Assembly (NCBI GenBank): GCA_013695885.1
Contig: JACCZP010000041.1
Span: 1-9,717 of the forward strand
DNA length: 9,717 bases
Source of the DNA: Thermoleophilaceae bacterium
GTDB taxonomy: Bacteria > Actinomycetota > Thermoleophilia > Solirubrobacterales > Thermoleophilaceae
Direction: 5' to 3'
Each line of letters opens with the position of its first letter. The stretch's first letter is position 1. This document shows positions 1-6,018 of this stretch, piece after piece. The notes under the pieces are model-generated. The model was given only the letters and a program-made list of their open reading frames with translations, made no database searches and was not told the origin of the DNA. The translations under genes were made by a program, and so were the position numbers.

Positions 1-119
1 ACGGTGAGCCGTCCCCCCTCGAGCCGGGTCTCCTCCCCGAGCCCGACCTCGTCGACCTCGTGGACCAGGCGCGTGAGGCCGGGGCGCGTCTCCTCTCCGC
101 TGTTGTCGTTCCCGCTCAC
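1..119 (-). CDS. Partial GrdE-like subunit of glycine/sarcosine/betaine reductase component B (N-terminus only)
   Basis: Only the first 39 codons are present; the gene runs off the left edge. It starts at GTG 119, which has a strong Shine-Dalgarno (six G then TGA, 129-121) 4 bases upstream. After about 12 polar residues comes LTRLVHEVDEVGLGEET followed by RLEGGRLTV. This has the layout of the GrdE N-terminus: a short beta strand, then V-x-x-V-x-[FL]-[GA]-[EK]-[EK]-T, then an x-x-G-x-L-x-V turn. In known systems GrdE is the pyruvoyl-bearing part of component B, and works with the selenoproteins GrdB and GrdA to reduce glycine, sarcosine or betaine with release of acetyl phosphate. The tRNA-Sec gene directly upstream on the same strand supports the call. 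The substrate cannot be told, and a PrdA-like or other paralogue remains possible because only about 40 residues are visible. Confidence 0.6.
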   Translation of the reverse strand, partial: MSGNDNSGEETRPGLTRLVHEVDEVGLGEETRLEGGRLT

Positions 120-123
120 GTCA

Positions 124-143
124 CCCCCCGTCTGTTCTTTATA
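124..143 (-). promoter_or_regulatory. Candidate -10 box and strong RBS of the grdE-like gene
   Basis: In the 59-base selC to grdE gap the minus strand reads GATATAAAG, giving a TATAAA hexamer at 143-138. It is one of the most AT-rich spots in the window. A GGGGGG Shine-Dalgarno core sits at 129-124. Initiation about 7 bases after the hexamer would leave a leader of roughly 12 bases. No convincing -35 is seen. Co-transcription with selC through this gap is equally possible. Confidence 0.35.
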
Positions 144-178
144 TCCGGAAAAGACGCGGAGGAAACGCTTCGGCTGCA

Positions 179-271
179 CGGAGCGGCGAAGGAATCGAAC
201 CTTCCAAGCGCGGGGCTTCCGCGCCCTGCCGGTTTTGAAGACCGGATGGGCCACCAGACCCCTGCCACTCC
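179..271 (-). tRNA. selC: tRNA-Sec (selenocysteine, anticodon TCA)
   Basis: Read on the minus strand from 271 to 179. The acceptor arms are GGAGTGGC and GCCGCTCC, 8 bp with one G-T, where elongator tRNAs have 7. The D arm is GGGTC/GGCCC around a 4-base loop. The anticodon arm is CCGGT-CTTCAAA-ACCGG with TCA at 238-236. A long variable arm has a GCGCGG/CCGCGC core. The T arm is GAAGG-TTCGATT-CCTTC, and the discriminator is G at 179. The 8+5 bp acceptor/T stack, long variable arm, UCA anticodon and G73 are the hallmarks of bacterial tRNA-Sec. This tRNA is charged with serine, converted to Sec by SelA, and delivered by SelB to UGA codons that carry a SECIS hairpin. No 3' CCA is encoded, so a CCA-adding enzyme is required. 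The gene is divergent from the PAC2-family gene and directly precedes the grdE-like gene. Confidence 0.95.
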
Positions 272-278
272 ACGCCGG

Positions 279-284
279 AGGCTA
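279..284 (-). promoter_or_regulatory. Candidate -10 box (TAGCCT) of selC
   Basis: TAGCCT fits the actinobacterial TANNNT -10 pattern and lies 7 bases before the first base of tRNA-Sec (271). At normal spacing, transcription would start at or within a base of the mature tRNA 5' end, leaving almost no leader. No good -35 is visible. It lies in the 44-base gap shared with the divergent PAC2-family gene, so both promoters must overlap. Confidence 0.4.
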
Positions 285-315
285 GAGCGACTCCCGCTAC
301 CGTTGTGCCATCGAC

Positions 316-1185
316 GTGCTCCGCTTCAGTGAGCGTCCCCGCCTCCGCGCGCCGATACTCGTGTGCGCGTTCAGGGGATGGAACGACGCCGGCGAGGCGT
401 CCACCGCCGCGCTCACCTTCCTGAGGGAGTCCTTCGGCGCCTCGCAGGTGGCCGACGTCGACCCCGAGGAGTTCTTCGACTTCACCGCCGTGCGCCCCAA
501 CGTGACGCTCGACGAGGGCAGCGTGCGGGTGATCGACTGGCCCGAGAACTCTCTTCACGCCGCCCACGTGCCCGAATCCGACAGCGACCTGCTGCTCTTG
601 CAGGGCGTCGAGCCCTCGCTGCGCTGGCGCGCGTTCTGCGGCGCGGTGGTCGACGCCGCGCGGGAGCTCGACGCGCGCATGGTCGTGACCCTCGGCGCCC
701 TGCTCGCCGACGTGCCGCACTCGCGCGCGATCTCGATCACCGGGCTGGCTTCGGACCGCGGCCTCATCGAGCGGCTCGGCTTCCAGCGCTCGAACTACGA
801 GGGCCCCACCGGGATCGTCGGCGTGCTGCACGACGCCTGCTCCAAGGCCGGGCTGCCGTCGGCGAGCCTGTGGGCGTCGGTGCCCCACTACGTGGCCGCC
901 GCCCCGAACCCGAAGGCGGCGCTCGCGCTCGTGCGGTCCTTCGAGGGTCTCGCCCGGATGACCGTGGACGCCGGCTCGCTCGAGGAGGCCTCCGAGGACT
1001 ACGACCGGCAGGTGAGCGCCGCGGTGGCGAGCGACCCTGAGGTCAGGGCGTTCGTCGAGCGCCTCGAGGAGGCCTCCGATGCCTCCGAGGAGGAGGCGCC
1101 GCCCACGGCGATCCCGTCGGGTGACGCGATCGCGCACGACTTCCAGCGCTTCCTGCGCCAGCGGCGCCCGGACGAGTCGAGCTAG
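316..1185 (+). CDS. PAC2-family protein (proteasome assembly chaperone 2-like)
   Basis: 289 aa, soluble, with no signal peptide or membrane segment. PAC2-family motifs appear in order: GWNDAGEAS (21-29), FFDFTAVRP (53-61), GVEPSLRWR (97-105), TLGALLADVPHSR (125-137), YEGPTGIVGVL (161-171) and LWASVPHYVAAAPNPKA (185-201). The acidic C-terminal third (213-289) is probably helical. In eukaryotes and archaea PAC2-like proteins help assemble the proteasome alpha ring. Actinobacterial members have no settled function; a link to the actinobacterial proteasome is only a suggestion and no proteasome gene is in the window. GTG 316 is the first possible start after an in-frame TAG at 283. There is no Shine-Dalgarno before it, so leaderless initiation is likely. 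It ends with a double stop (TAGTAG) and converges on the helicase gene 25 bases away. Confidence 0.85.
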   Translation: MLRFSERPRLRAPILVCAFRGWNDAGEASTAALTFLRESFGASQVADVDPEEFFDFTAVRPNVTLDEGSVRVIDWPENSLHAAHVPESDSDLLLLQGVEPSLRWRAFCGAVVDAARELDARMVVTLGALLADVPHSRAISITGLASDRGLIERLGFQRSNYEGPTGIVGVLHDACSKAGLPSASLWASVPHYVAAAPNPKAALALVRSFEGLARMTVDAGSLEEASEDYDRQVSAAVASDPEVRAFVERLEEASDASEEEAPPTAIPSGDAIAHDFQRFLRQRRPDESS

Positions 1186-1189
1186 TAGT

Positions 1190-1203
1190 CCGGCCCCGGC
1201 CGG
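1190..1203. terminator. Short GC hairpin between convergent genes
   Basis: CCGGCC (1190-1195) and GGCCGG (1198-1203) are perfect inverted arms around CC, in the 25-base gap between the ends of the PAC2-family and helicase genes. With a 4-base loop it forms 5 GC pairs. There is no T tract. Its position suggests a shared bidirectional terminator, but short GC palindromes are common in DNA this GC-rich. Confidence 0.35.
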
Positions 1204-1210
1204 TCGACCC

Positions 1211-4200
1211 TCACTTCTCCGCCGCGGGGCAGATGATCCGGTAGTCGCAGAACGAGCACAAAGGCTCGGACGGCGTGGGCTCGAACCGCTGCCCGATGAT
1301 GCCGTCGGCGATGTCGGCCACCGTGGCCCGGACGCGGTCGAGCTCGCGCTCCGAGTGCTCGACCGGCACGCGCTCGTTGTCGAGCACGTAGTAGTAGCTC
1401 TGGGCCGATGTCGCGAGCGCCCACGACTCCCGGGCGCCCATCTGGTAGAGCGATAGCTGCACGTCCTCGCGCAGCTCGGACGCTGTCTTCGGCTTGCCGG
1501 TCTTGTAGTCGATGAGCTCGTAGGAGCCGTCGGGCAGGCGGTCGACGCGGTCGACTCGCCCCCGCAGCAGGTGGCGGCCGAGCCGGAACGCGAACGACCG
1601 CTCGAACCACACCGGCTCGCCCGCGCGCTCGGAGTCGAGCTCGTGATAGCGCTCGAGTGCGGCCACCGCCCGCCCGCGGAACTGGAGGTCGTCGTTCGCG
1701 GAGCCGAAGCCCGACCGGCCCCACGACTCCTCGAACAGCTCCATCAGCCGTCCGCGTGACCCCCCGCCCGCGGTGTGGAAGCGCTCGAGCACCTGGTGGA
1801 CGACTATCCCGAAGCGCTGGTTGATGCTCGGCTCCTGCGGAATGCGGAACACCCGCGCGAACTTGTACTTGAGTGGACACAGACGGTAGGTCTCGATGTC
1901 GGAGGCCGAAAGCATGAGCCCGTCTCCGCGGCGGGGTATGAACGACTCGAGCGAGGGCTCCGAGCGCGCCTGGATGGCCTCCGCGCGGCGGCGCTCGTCA
2001 CGCTCTGAGTCGAGGAGGTACTCGTCGAGCGCCGAGGTGAGGAAGGGCTCGCGCTGCTCGGGCGCGGCCACCTGGAGCAGCAGGTCGTTCACCTCCGGGA
2101 GCGCCTCGGCCACGGGCTGGCCGTGCTTGGAGCGCTCGATCAGCGCCGAGACCTTAAGCAGCTCGAGGTAGCGCGCCACCGCCTGGGAGACGTCCAGGTA
2201 GGTGTCGAGGCGCATCTCGTCGAGCCGGCCGCCGACGCGCGAGGCGGCGTCGAGCACCTCGTCGCGCATCATGCGGAAGGTGGAGTGAAGGCCCTCCGCC
2301 GGCCCGAACAGCTCCTCCTCGACGGCCTCCTCCTCGGCGCCGAGGGCCACCCGTGCCTCCTCGTAGAACGGGGAGGGACGTGCCGCAGGGCCCGAGCCGG
2401 AGTCGGCGTAGGCGAGCACGAGCCCCCGGCGGGCCCGCGTCATGGCGACGTGCAGCAGCCGGCGCATCTCGTCCTCGTGCGCGTCGCGACTGCCGCCACG
2501 GGGCAGGCTCTCACGCAGCAGCTCGTCGGGGATCTCCCCGTCGGAGCGCGGTCGGGGACCGGGCATGTGCGCACTCGAGAGGCCGAGGACGAACACGTGG
2601 TCGAACTCGAGCCCCTTGGCCGCGTGCATGGTCATCACCGAGACCGCGGCTGCCCCGCCGGGCGCGGTGGCCTCCTCCTCTCGGAGCCCGGCCTCGGCCA
2701 CGGCGGCGAGGTAGCGCGCGAAGTCGCGGGTCGTGCCGTCGGGGGTGCGGCGCACGTAGGCGGCGGCCAGCTCGCCGAGCTTCGCGATGTTCACCAGCCG
2801 CTCGACGGTCTCCGGCTGGGCGGCGAACAGCTGCCGGCGGCGCAGGCCGATGCGCTCGATCAGCCGGTGGACGAACGCGTCGGGCCGCATCTCCTCGAAC
2901 GCGCGCGAGGCCGGGCGGTAGAGCTTGAGGAACGTGGTGGCGCGGTCGCGCCCCTCCGGGGTGAGCTGCGGGCCGTCGCAGGCGGCCACCACCGCGGACA
3001 CCATGTCGAGCTTGCGCCGGCGGGCGAGCTGGGTGAGGCGGGCGATGTCCACCGACCGCAGCTCCACCGGCGGCCGCGAGAGGGCGCGCACCACCGCTCC
3101 CGAGTCGCCGGGGTCGGCCAGCGCGCGCAGCCACGCCAGCGCATCGCGCACCTCGGCCCGCTGGAAGTACGCCGCGGCGCCGGTCAGCCGGAAGGGGAGC
3201 GCCCGCTCCTCGAGCGCGGCGGCCAGCGCGGAGCCCTCGCCCTTCACCGAGCGCACGAGCACTGCCACCTCGCTCGGCGACACGCCCTTGCCGGCCACCA
3301 GGCGCTCGATCTCCGCCGCGACCCCCTGCGCCTGTCCGCGCTCGGACGAGCAGCGCCAGAAGCGCACGGAGCCTCCGGCTCGCCCGCGCAGGCGCTTCTC
3401 GAGGCGGTCGGTCGCCGGCTCCACCACCGCGGCCGCGGCATCGAGGATGCACCGGCCGGAGCGGTGGTTGCGCTCGAGGCGGACCACCTCGGCGTCGGGG
3501 AAGTCCCGGCGGAAGTCCTCCACGTTCTTGCGGGCGGCGCCGCGGAAGCGGTAGATGGCCTGGTCGTCGTCGCCCACCACCACCACGTTGCGGTGCTCGC
3601 CCGCCAGCAGGCGCAGCAGCGTTCCCTGGGCGAAGTTCACGTCCTGGTACTCGTCGACCACGATCTGGCGGAAGCGATCGCCGACTCGCCGTCGCACGTG
3701 CGGCCGTTCGCGCAGCAGGCGCACGGCACCGAGCACGAGGTCCCCGAAGTCGAGCGCCCCGGTGGCGTGGAGCAAGCGGTCGTGATCGGCGTACACGCCC
3801 GCGAGCTCGAGGTCGAGGTCGGCGCGTGAGCGCTCGGCGTCGTCCCGGGCCCGGTCGGCGAGCGAGCGCGCCCACGCCTCGTAGTCCGCGGCGCTCACCA
3901 TCTCGTCCTTCAGCCGGTCGATGCGCGAGACGATCGAGCCGATCAGCGGCGCCGGGTTCCCGCGGATGGCGTGGTGGTGAAGCGTCAGGTCGTCGATGCG
4001 CTCGAGCAGCAGGGCCACGCGGTCGGCGGCGGTGACCGGTGCGAAGAGCGGATCGAGTCCCGCCTCGAAGGCCTCGTCGCGGAGCAGCCGCGCGCAGAAG
4101 GAGTGGAACGTGGCCACATGCAGCTCCTCGTAGGGCCGCTCGATCAGGGTCTCGAGCCGCGCGCGCATGTCATCCGCCGCCGCGGAGGAGAAGGTGAGCG

Positions 4201-4366
4201 ACAGCACACCGTCGGCGGGGGTGCCCTGCTCGACGAGCCAGGCCACGCGGCGGGTGAGGGTCAACGTCTTGCCGGTTCCCGCGCCGGCCACCACGAGCAG
4301 CGGACCGCCGGGATGGGTGACCGTGGCCCGCTGAGGCGTCGAGAGGCCGTCGAGCAGGCCGGGCAT
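1211..4366 (-). CDS. UvrD/RecB-type ATP-dependent helicase with C-terminal Fe-S PD-(D/E)XK nuclease
   Basis: 1051 aa from ATG 4366. Superfamily 1A helicase motifs: LSTPQRATV (Q motif, Gln12), Walker A AGAGTGKT (27-34), DEYQD (238-242), GDDDQAIYRFRG (265-276), ERNHRS (298-303), TMHAAKGLEF (579-588) and LLHVAMTRARRGL (637-649). After a helical linker comes a RecB/AddB-like nuclease: LSASDIETYRLCPLKY (819-834), His857, Asp939 in GRVDRVD, and Asp953-Tyr-Lys955 in IDYKTGK. Cys830 with Cys1037, Cys1040 and Cys1046 (C-x2-C-x5-C) matches the four-cysteine Fe-S cage of AddB/AdnB-type nucleases. It probably unwinds and resects DNA ends in double-strand break repair, like one chain of AdnAB or AddAB, but no partner subunit is adjacent. 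ATG 4366 puts the Q motif near the N-terminus as usual and has a -10 box at leaderless spacing. An in-frame ATG at 4453 would add 29 unrelated residues. Confidence 0.92.
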   Translation of the reverse strand: MPGLLDGLSTPQRATVTHPGGPLLVVAGAGTGKTLTLTRRVAWLVEQGTPADGVLSLTFSSAAADDMRARLETLIERPYEELHVATFHSFCARLLRDEAFEAGLDPLFAPVTAADRVALLLERIDDLTLHHHAIRGNPAPLIGSIVSRIDRLKDEMVSAADYEAWARSLADRARDDAERSRADLDLELAGVYADHDRLLHATGALDFGDLVLGAVRLLRERPHVRRRVGDRFRQIVVDEYQDVNFAQGTLLRLLAGEHRNVVVVGDDDQAIYRFRGAARKNVEDFRRDFPDAEVVRLERNHRSGRCILDAAAAVVEPATDRLEKRLRGRAGGSVRFWRCSSERGQAQGVAAEIERLVAGKGVSPSEVAVLVRSVKGEGSALAAALEERALPFRLTGAAAYFQRAEVRDALAWLRALADPGDSGAVVRALSRPPVELRSVDIARLTQLARRRKLDMVSAVVAACDGPQLTPEGRDRATTFLKLYRPASRAFEEMRPDAFVHRLIERIGLRRRQLFAAQPETVERLVNIAKLGELAAAYVRRTPDGTTRDFARYLAAVAEAGLREEEATAPGGAAAVSVMTMHAAKGLEFDHVFVLGLSSAHMPGPRPRSDGEIPDELLRESLPRGGSRDAHEDEMRRLLHVAMTRARRGLVLAYADSGSGPAARPSPFYEEARVALGAEEEAVEEELFGPAEGLHSTFRMMRDEVLDAASRVGGRLDEMRLDTYLDVSQAVARYLELLKVSALIERSKHGQPVAEALPEVNDLLLQVAAPEQREPFLTSALDEYLLDSERDERRRAEAIQARSEPSLESFIPRRGDGLMLSASDIETYRLCPLKYKFARVFRIPQEPSINQRFGIVVHQVLERFHTAGGGSRGRLMELFEESWGRSGFGSANDDLQFRGRAVAALERYHELDSERAGEPVWFERSFAFRLGRHLLRGRVDRVDRLPDGSYELIDYKTGKPKTASELREDVQLSLYQMGARESWALATSAQSYYYVLDNERVPVEHSERELDRVRATVADIADGIIGQRFEPTPSEPLCSFCDYRIICPAAEK

Positions 4367-4372
4367 GGGGCC

Positions 4373-4378
4373 AGGATA
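4373..4378 (-). promoter_or_regulatory. -10 box (TATCCT) of the helicase gene, leaderless configuration
   Basis: TATCCT on the minus strand is separated from ATG 4366 by exactly 6 bases (GGCCCC), so transcription at normal spacing would begin at the A of the ATG. There is no Shine-Dalgarno. This TANNNT-N6-start layout is the known signature of leaderless mRNAs in actinobacteria and Deinococcus, and it supports the start at 4366 over the one at 4453. Confidence 0.55.
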
Positions 4379-4411
4379 GGTCCGCCCGAGGGGCCGCCGA
4401 GACGCATATCG

Positions 4412-4425
4412 GCGCGCCGGCGCGC
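4412..4425. repeat. 14-bp perfect palindrome in the helicase/topoisomerase divergent promoter region
   Basis: GCGCGCCGGCGCGC is its own reverse complement. It sits near the middle of the 93-bp gap between the divergent starts at 4366 (-) and 4460 (+), about 34 bp upstream of the helicase -10 box and 34 bp before the topoisomerase start. It could be a repressor or activator site serving both genes. It is built only of G and C, so chance occurrence is not excluded. Confidence 0.3.
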
Positions 4426-4459
4426 ATCGAAGAGCGCTCGGGGTGGGCATCATGAAAGG

Positions 4460-5512
4460 GTGGCCGAGCTACGCCGAGTCGATCCCTGCTCCCCCGGAAT
4501 CACGCGCCGCGGGCGTGGCCGCGGGTTCGAGTACCTCCACGAGGACGGCGAGCGCGTGACCGATCCCGAGGTGCTCGAGCGCATCTCCGAGCTGGTGATC
4601 CCGCCGGCCTGGCGCGACGTGTGGATCTGCGCCTACCCGATGGGACACATCCAGGCCATCGGCACCGACGCCGCGGGCCGAAAGCAGTACCGCTACCACA
4701 GCAAGTGGCGCGAGCGGCGCGATCGCGAGAAGTTCGGCTCGATGCTCGGGTTCGCCGGCGCGCTGCCGCGCCTACGGGGCGCCGTGGCCGAGGACCTGGC
4801 CCGGCGGAGCCTCCCGCGCGATCGGGTGCTCGCGTGCGCGGTGCGGCTGCTGGACCGGGGGTTCTTCCGGGTGGGCGGGGAGGACTACGCCGCCGAGAAC
4901 GAGTCCTACGGGCTGGCGACCATGCGCAAGGAGCACGTGACCGTGTCGGGCGACGGCACGATCAACTTCGACTACCCCGCGAAGAGCGGCAAGCGCCGCA
5001 TCCAGCGGCTGATGGACGACGACGTCTGCTCGATCGTCACGACCCTGCGCCGGCGCCGCGGGGGCGGGCCCGAACTCCTGGCCTACAAGCGCGGCGGCCG
5101 CTGGCAGGACATCCGGTCCGAGGACATCAACGAGTACCTCAAGCGCCGCACGGGCGGGCCGTTCACGGCCAAGGACTTCCGGACGTGGAACGCCACGGTG
5201 CTCGCGGCCATCGCCCTCGCCGTATCGGCGCCGGTGGCCGGCGGCTCCGCGACCGCCCGCAAGCGCGCGATCACCCGGGCGGTCAAGGAGGTCTCCTCCT
5301 ACCTCGGGAACACCCCGGCGGTCGCCCGGGCGTCCTACATCGATCCCCGTCTGTGGGACCGCTTCGAGGAGGGCCTCACGATCGGCGGGGTCCTGGCCGA
5401 GATGGGCGACGACGGCGACGTCTCCGAAGCGTCGCTCATGGGCGTGGAGCAGGCCGTGCTCGAGCTGCTCGAGGAGCGCGAGGAGTCGGAGGCGGTCGAG
5501 CGGGTGGCGTAG
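4460..5512 (+). CDS. DNA topoisomerase IB (poxvirus/bacterial type)
   Basis: 350 aa from GTG 4460. The beginning AELRRVDPCSPGI then RRGRGRGFEYL is typical of bacterial topoisomerase IB, and DNA-binding residues follow in PPAWRDVWICAYPMGHIQA (48-66) and GRKQYRYH (73-80). The catalytic pentad is complete: Arg137 (FFRVGGE), Lys175 (YPAKSGK), Arg241 (KDFRTWNAT), Asn284 (LGNTPAVAR) and the nucleophile Tyr293 (ASYIDP). Asn284 occupies the place of the poxviral His, as reported for the Deinococcus enzyme, and the spacing from Asn to Tyr (9 residues) agrees. The enzyme nicks one strand through a 3'-phosphotyrosine and relaxes supercoils of both signs without ATP. Frames upstream stay open to 3971 only because they are antisense to the helicase, so 4460 is the natural start. 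GAAAGG directly abuts the GTG, too close for a Shine-Dalgarno; leaderless or weak initiation is likely. Confidence 0.92.
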   Translation: MAELRRVDPCSPGITRRGRGRGFEYLHEDGERVTDPEVLERISELVIPPAWRDVWICAYPMGHIQAIGTDAAGRKQYRYHSKWRERRDREKFGSMLGFAGALPRLRGAVAEDLARRSLPRDRVLACAVRLLDRGFFRVGGEDYAAENESYGLATMRKEHVTVSGDGTINFDYPAKSGKRRIQRLMDDDVCSIVTTLRRRRGGGPELLAYKRGGRWQDIRSEDINEYLKRRTGGPFTAKDFRTWNATVLAAIALAVSAPVAGGSATARKRAITRAVKEVSSYLGNTPAVARASYIDPRLWDRFEEGLTIGGVLAEMGDDGDVSEASLMGVEQAVLELLEEREESEAVERVA

Positions 5513-5573
5513 GGGCGACCGTCCAGCGGCGGCCGCTGCTCGTGACGATCGGCACGAGCTGGGAAGCCCTCCT

Positions 5574-5579
5574 TAGACT
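5574..5579 (+). promoter_or_regulatory. Candidate -10 box (TAGACT) of the DsrE-like gene
   Basis: TAGACT lies 8 bases before GTG 5588, in the 75-base gap after the topoisomerase gene. There is no Shine-Dalgarno between them, so a leaderless transcript starting at or next to the GTG is likely. The same hexamer precedes tRNA-Ile on the other strand. The -35 is not recognisable. Confidence 0.4.
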
Positions 5580-5587
5580 CGTCCGCC

Positions 5588-5953
5588 GTGCGCGTGGCCT
5601 ACGTCTTCTCGACCTCAGGCCACACCGCGAGCTACAAGCTCGGCCGCATGATCCTCCCCCAGCTCGAGCAGGGCACCCACGGGGCGGAGGTGGCCGGAAT
5701 GTTCTTCTTCGACGACAACACGTACGCGCTGCGCGCCGGCGACCCGCTGGGTGAGCGGCTGGCCCGCGTGGCCGCCGAGCAGGGGATCCTCCTCATGCTC
5801 TGCGACCAGTGCGCGATCGAGCGCGGCCTGGCCGAGGGCGAGCCGCTGGCGGCCTACCCGGTGGGGACGGTGGACGGCGTGCGGGTGGGCTGCTTCCCGG
5901 ACCTCTACGCCGCGCTGGCGCACGATCCGCCGGATCAGGTCATAACACTCTGA
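5588..5953 (+). CDS. DsrE-like sulfur/selenium-relay family protein (SaoD/DsrE-like)
   Basis: 121 aa from GTG 5588, one small alpha/beta domain with no signal or membrane segment. It opens with RVAYVFSTSGHTASYKLG, then AGMFFFDDNTYAL (36-48). The central motif LLMLCDQCAIERGLAEG (68-84) carries Cys72 and Cys75, and GCFPDLYAAL (101-110) carries Cys102. It ends PPDQVITL. The fold pattern and a Cys motif before an R-G turn fit the DsrE/DsrF/TusD superfamily, whose cysteines carry persulfide sulfur between partners. From memory, proteins this close are named SaoD/DsrE family and belong to selenium-linked gene sets; that could not be checked here. With selC and a grdE-like gene in the same window, a role in sulfur or selenium trafficking is plausible but inferred. 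Both motif cysteines are TGC codons; no Sec is encoded inside the frame. Confidence 0.75.
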   Translation: MRVAYVFSTSGHTASYKLGRMILPQLEQGTHGAEVAGMFFFDDNTYALRAGDPLGERLARVAAEQGILLMLCDQCAIERGLAEGEPLAAYPVGTVDGVRVGCFPDLYAALAHDPPDQVITL

Positions 5954-5954
5954 G

Positions 5955-6016
5955 GACGGTGGCGCTCGCCCGCGGGCGGCCTCTCCGGCCCGACGCCCGC
6001 GGCCGTCGCCGCCGTC
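5955..6016. terminator. Large two-part stem-loop between convergent genes
   Basis: The outer arms GACGGTGGCG (5955-5964) and CGCCGCCGTC (6007-6016) pair with one G-T. The inner arms CCGCGGGCG (5970-5978) and CGCCCGCGG (5994-6002) pair perfectly over 9 bp. A small internal loop separates them, and the apical loop is 15 bases. The structure fills the gap between the TGA of the DsrE-like gene (5951-5953) and the TAG of the csbD-like gene (6019-6021). It probably stops transcription from both sides. There is no T tract on either strand, as is common in actinobacterial terminators. Confidence 0.55.
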
Positions 6017-6018
6017 GG

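Noticed and set aside
139..1137. 332-codon open frame on the minus strand
   Set aside because: It is antisense to the PAC2-family gene and runs across selC. It has no recognisable domain.
2123..3829. 568-codon open frame on the plus strand
   Set aside because: It lies antisense to the helicase gene, whose motifs are complete. Its residue composition (His/Arg/Gly/Ala-rich, no domains) is that of a GC-rich shadow frame.
4367..4453. 29-residue N-terminal extension of the helicase from ATG 4453
   Set aside because: It precedes the usual start of this family, would overlap the promoter region of the divergent gene, and the -10 box with leaderless spacing supports ATG 4366.
3971..4459. In-frame upstream extension of the topoisomerase IB gene by about 163 codons
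   Set aside because: The extension is antisense to the helicase N-terminus and has no family similarity. The family start pattern begins at GTG 4460.
5951..5953. TGA of the DsrE-like gene as a possible Sec codon, since the genome has selC
   Set aside because: The protein already ends with the expected terminal strand PPDQVITL. The read-through frame gives low-complexity sequence antisense to the csbD-like gene, and the following stem-loop sits where a terminator is expected.
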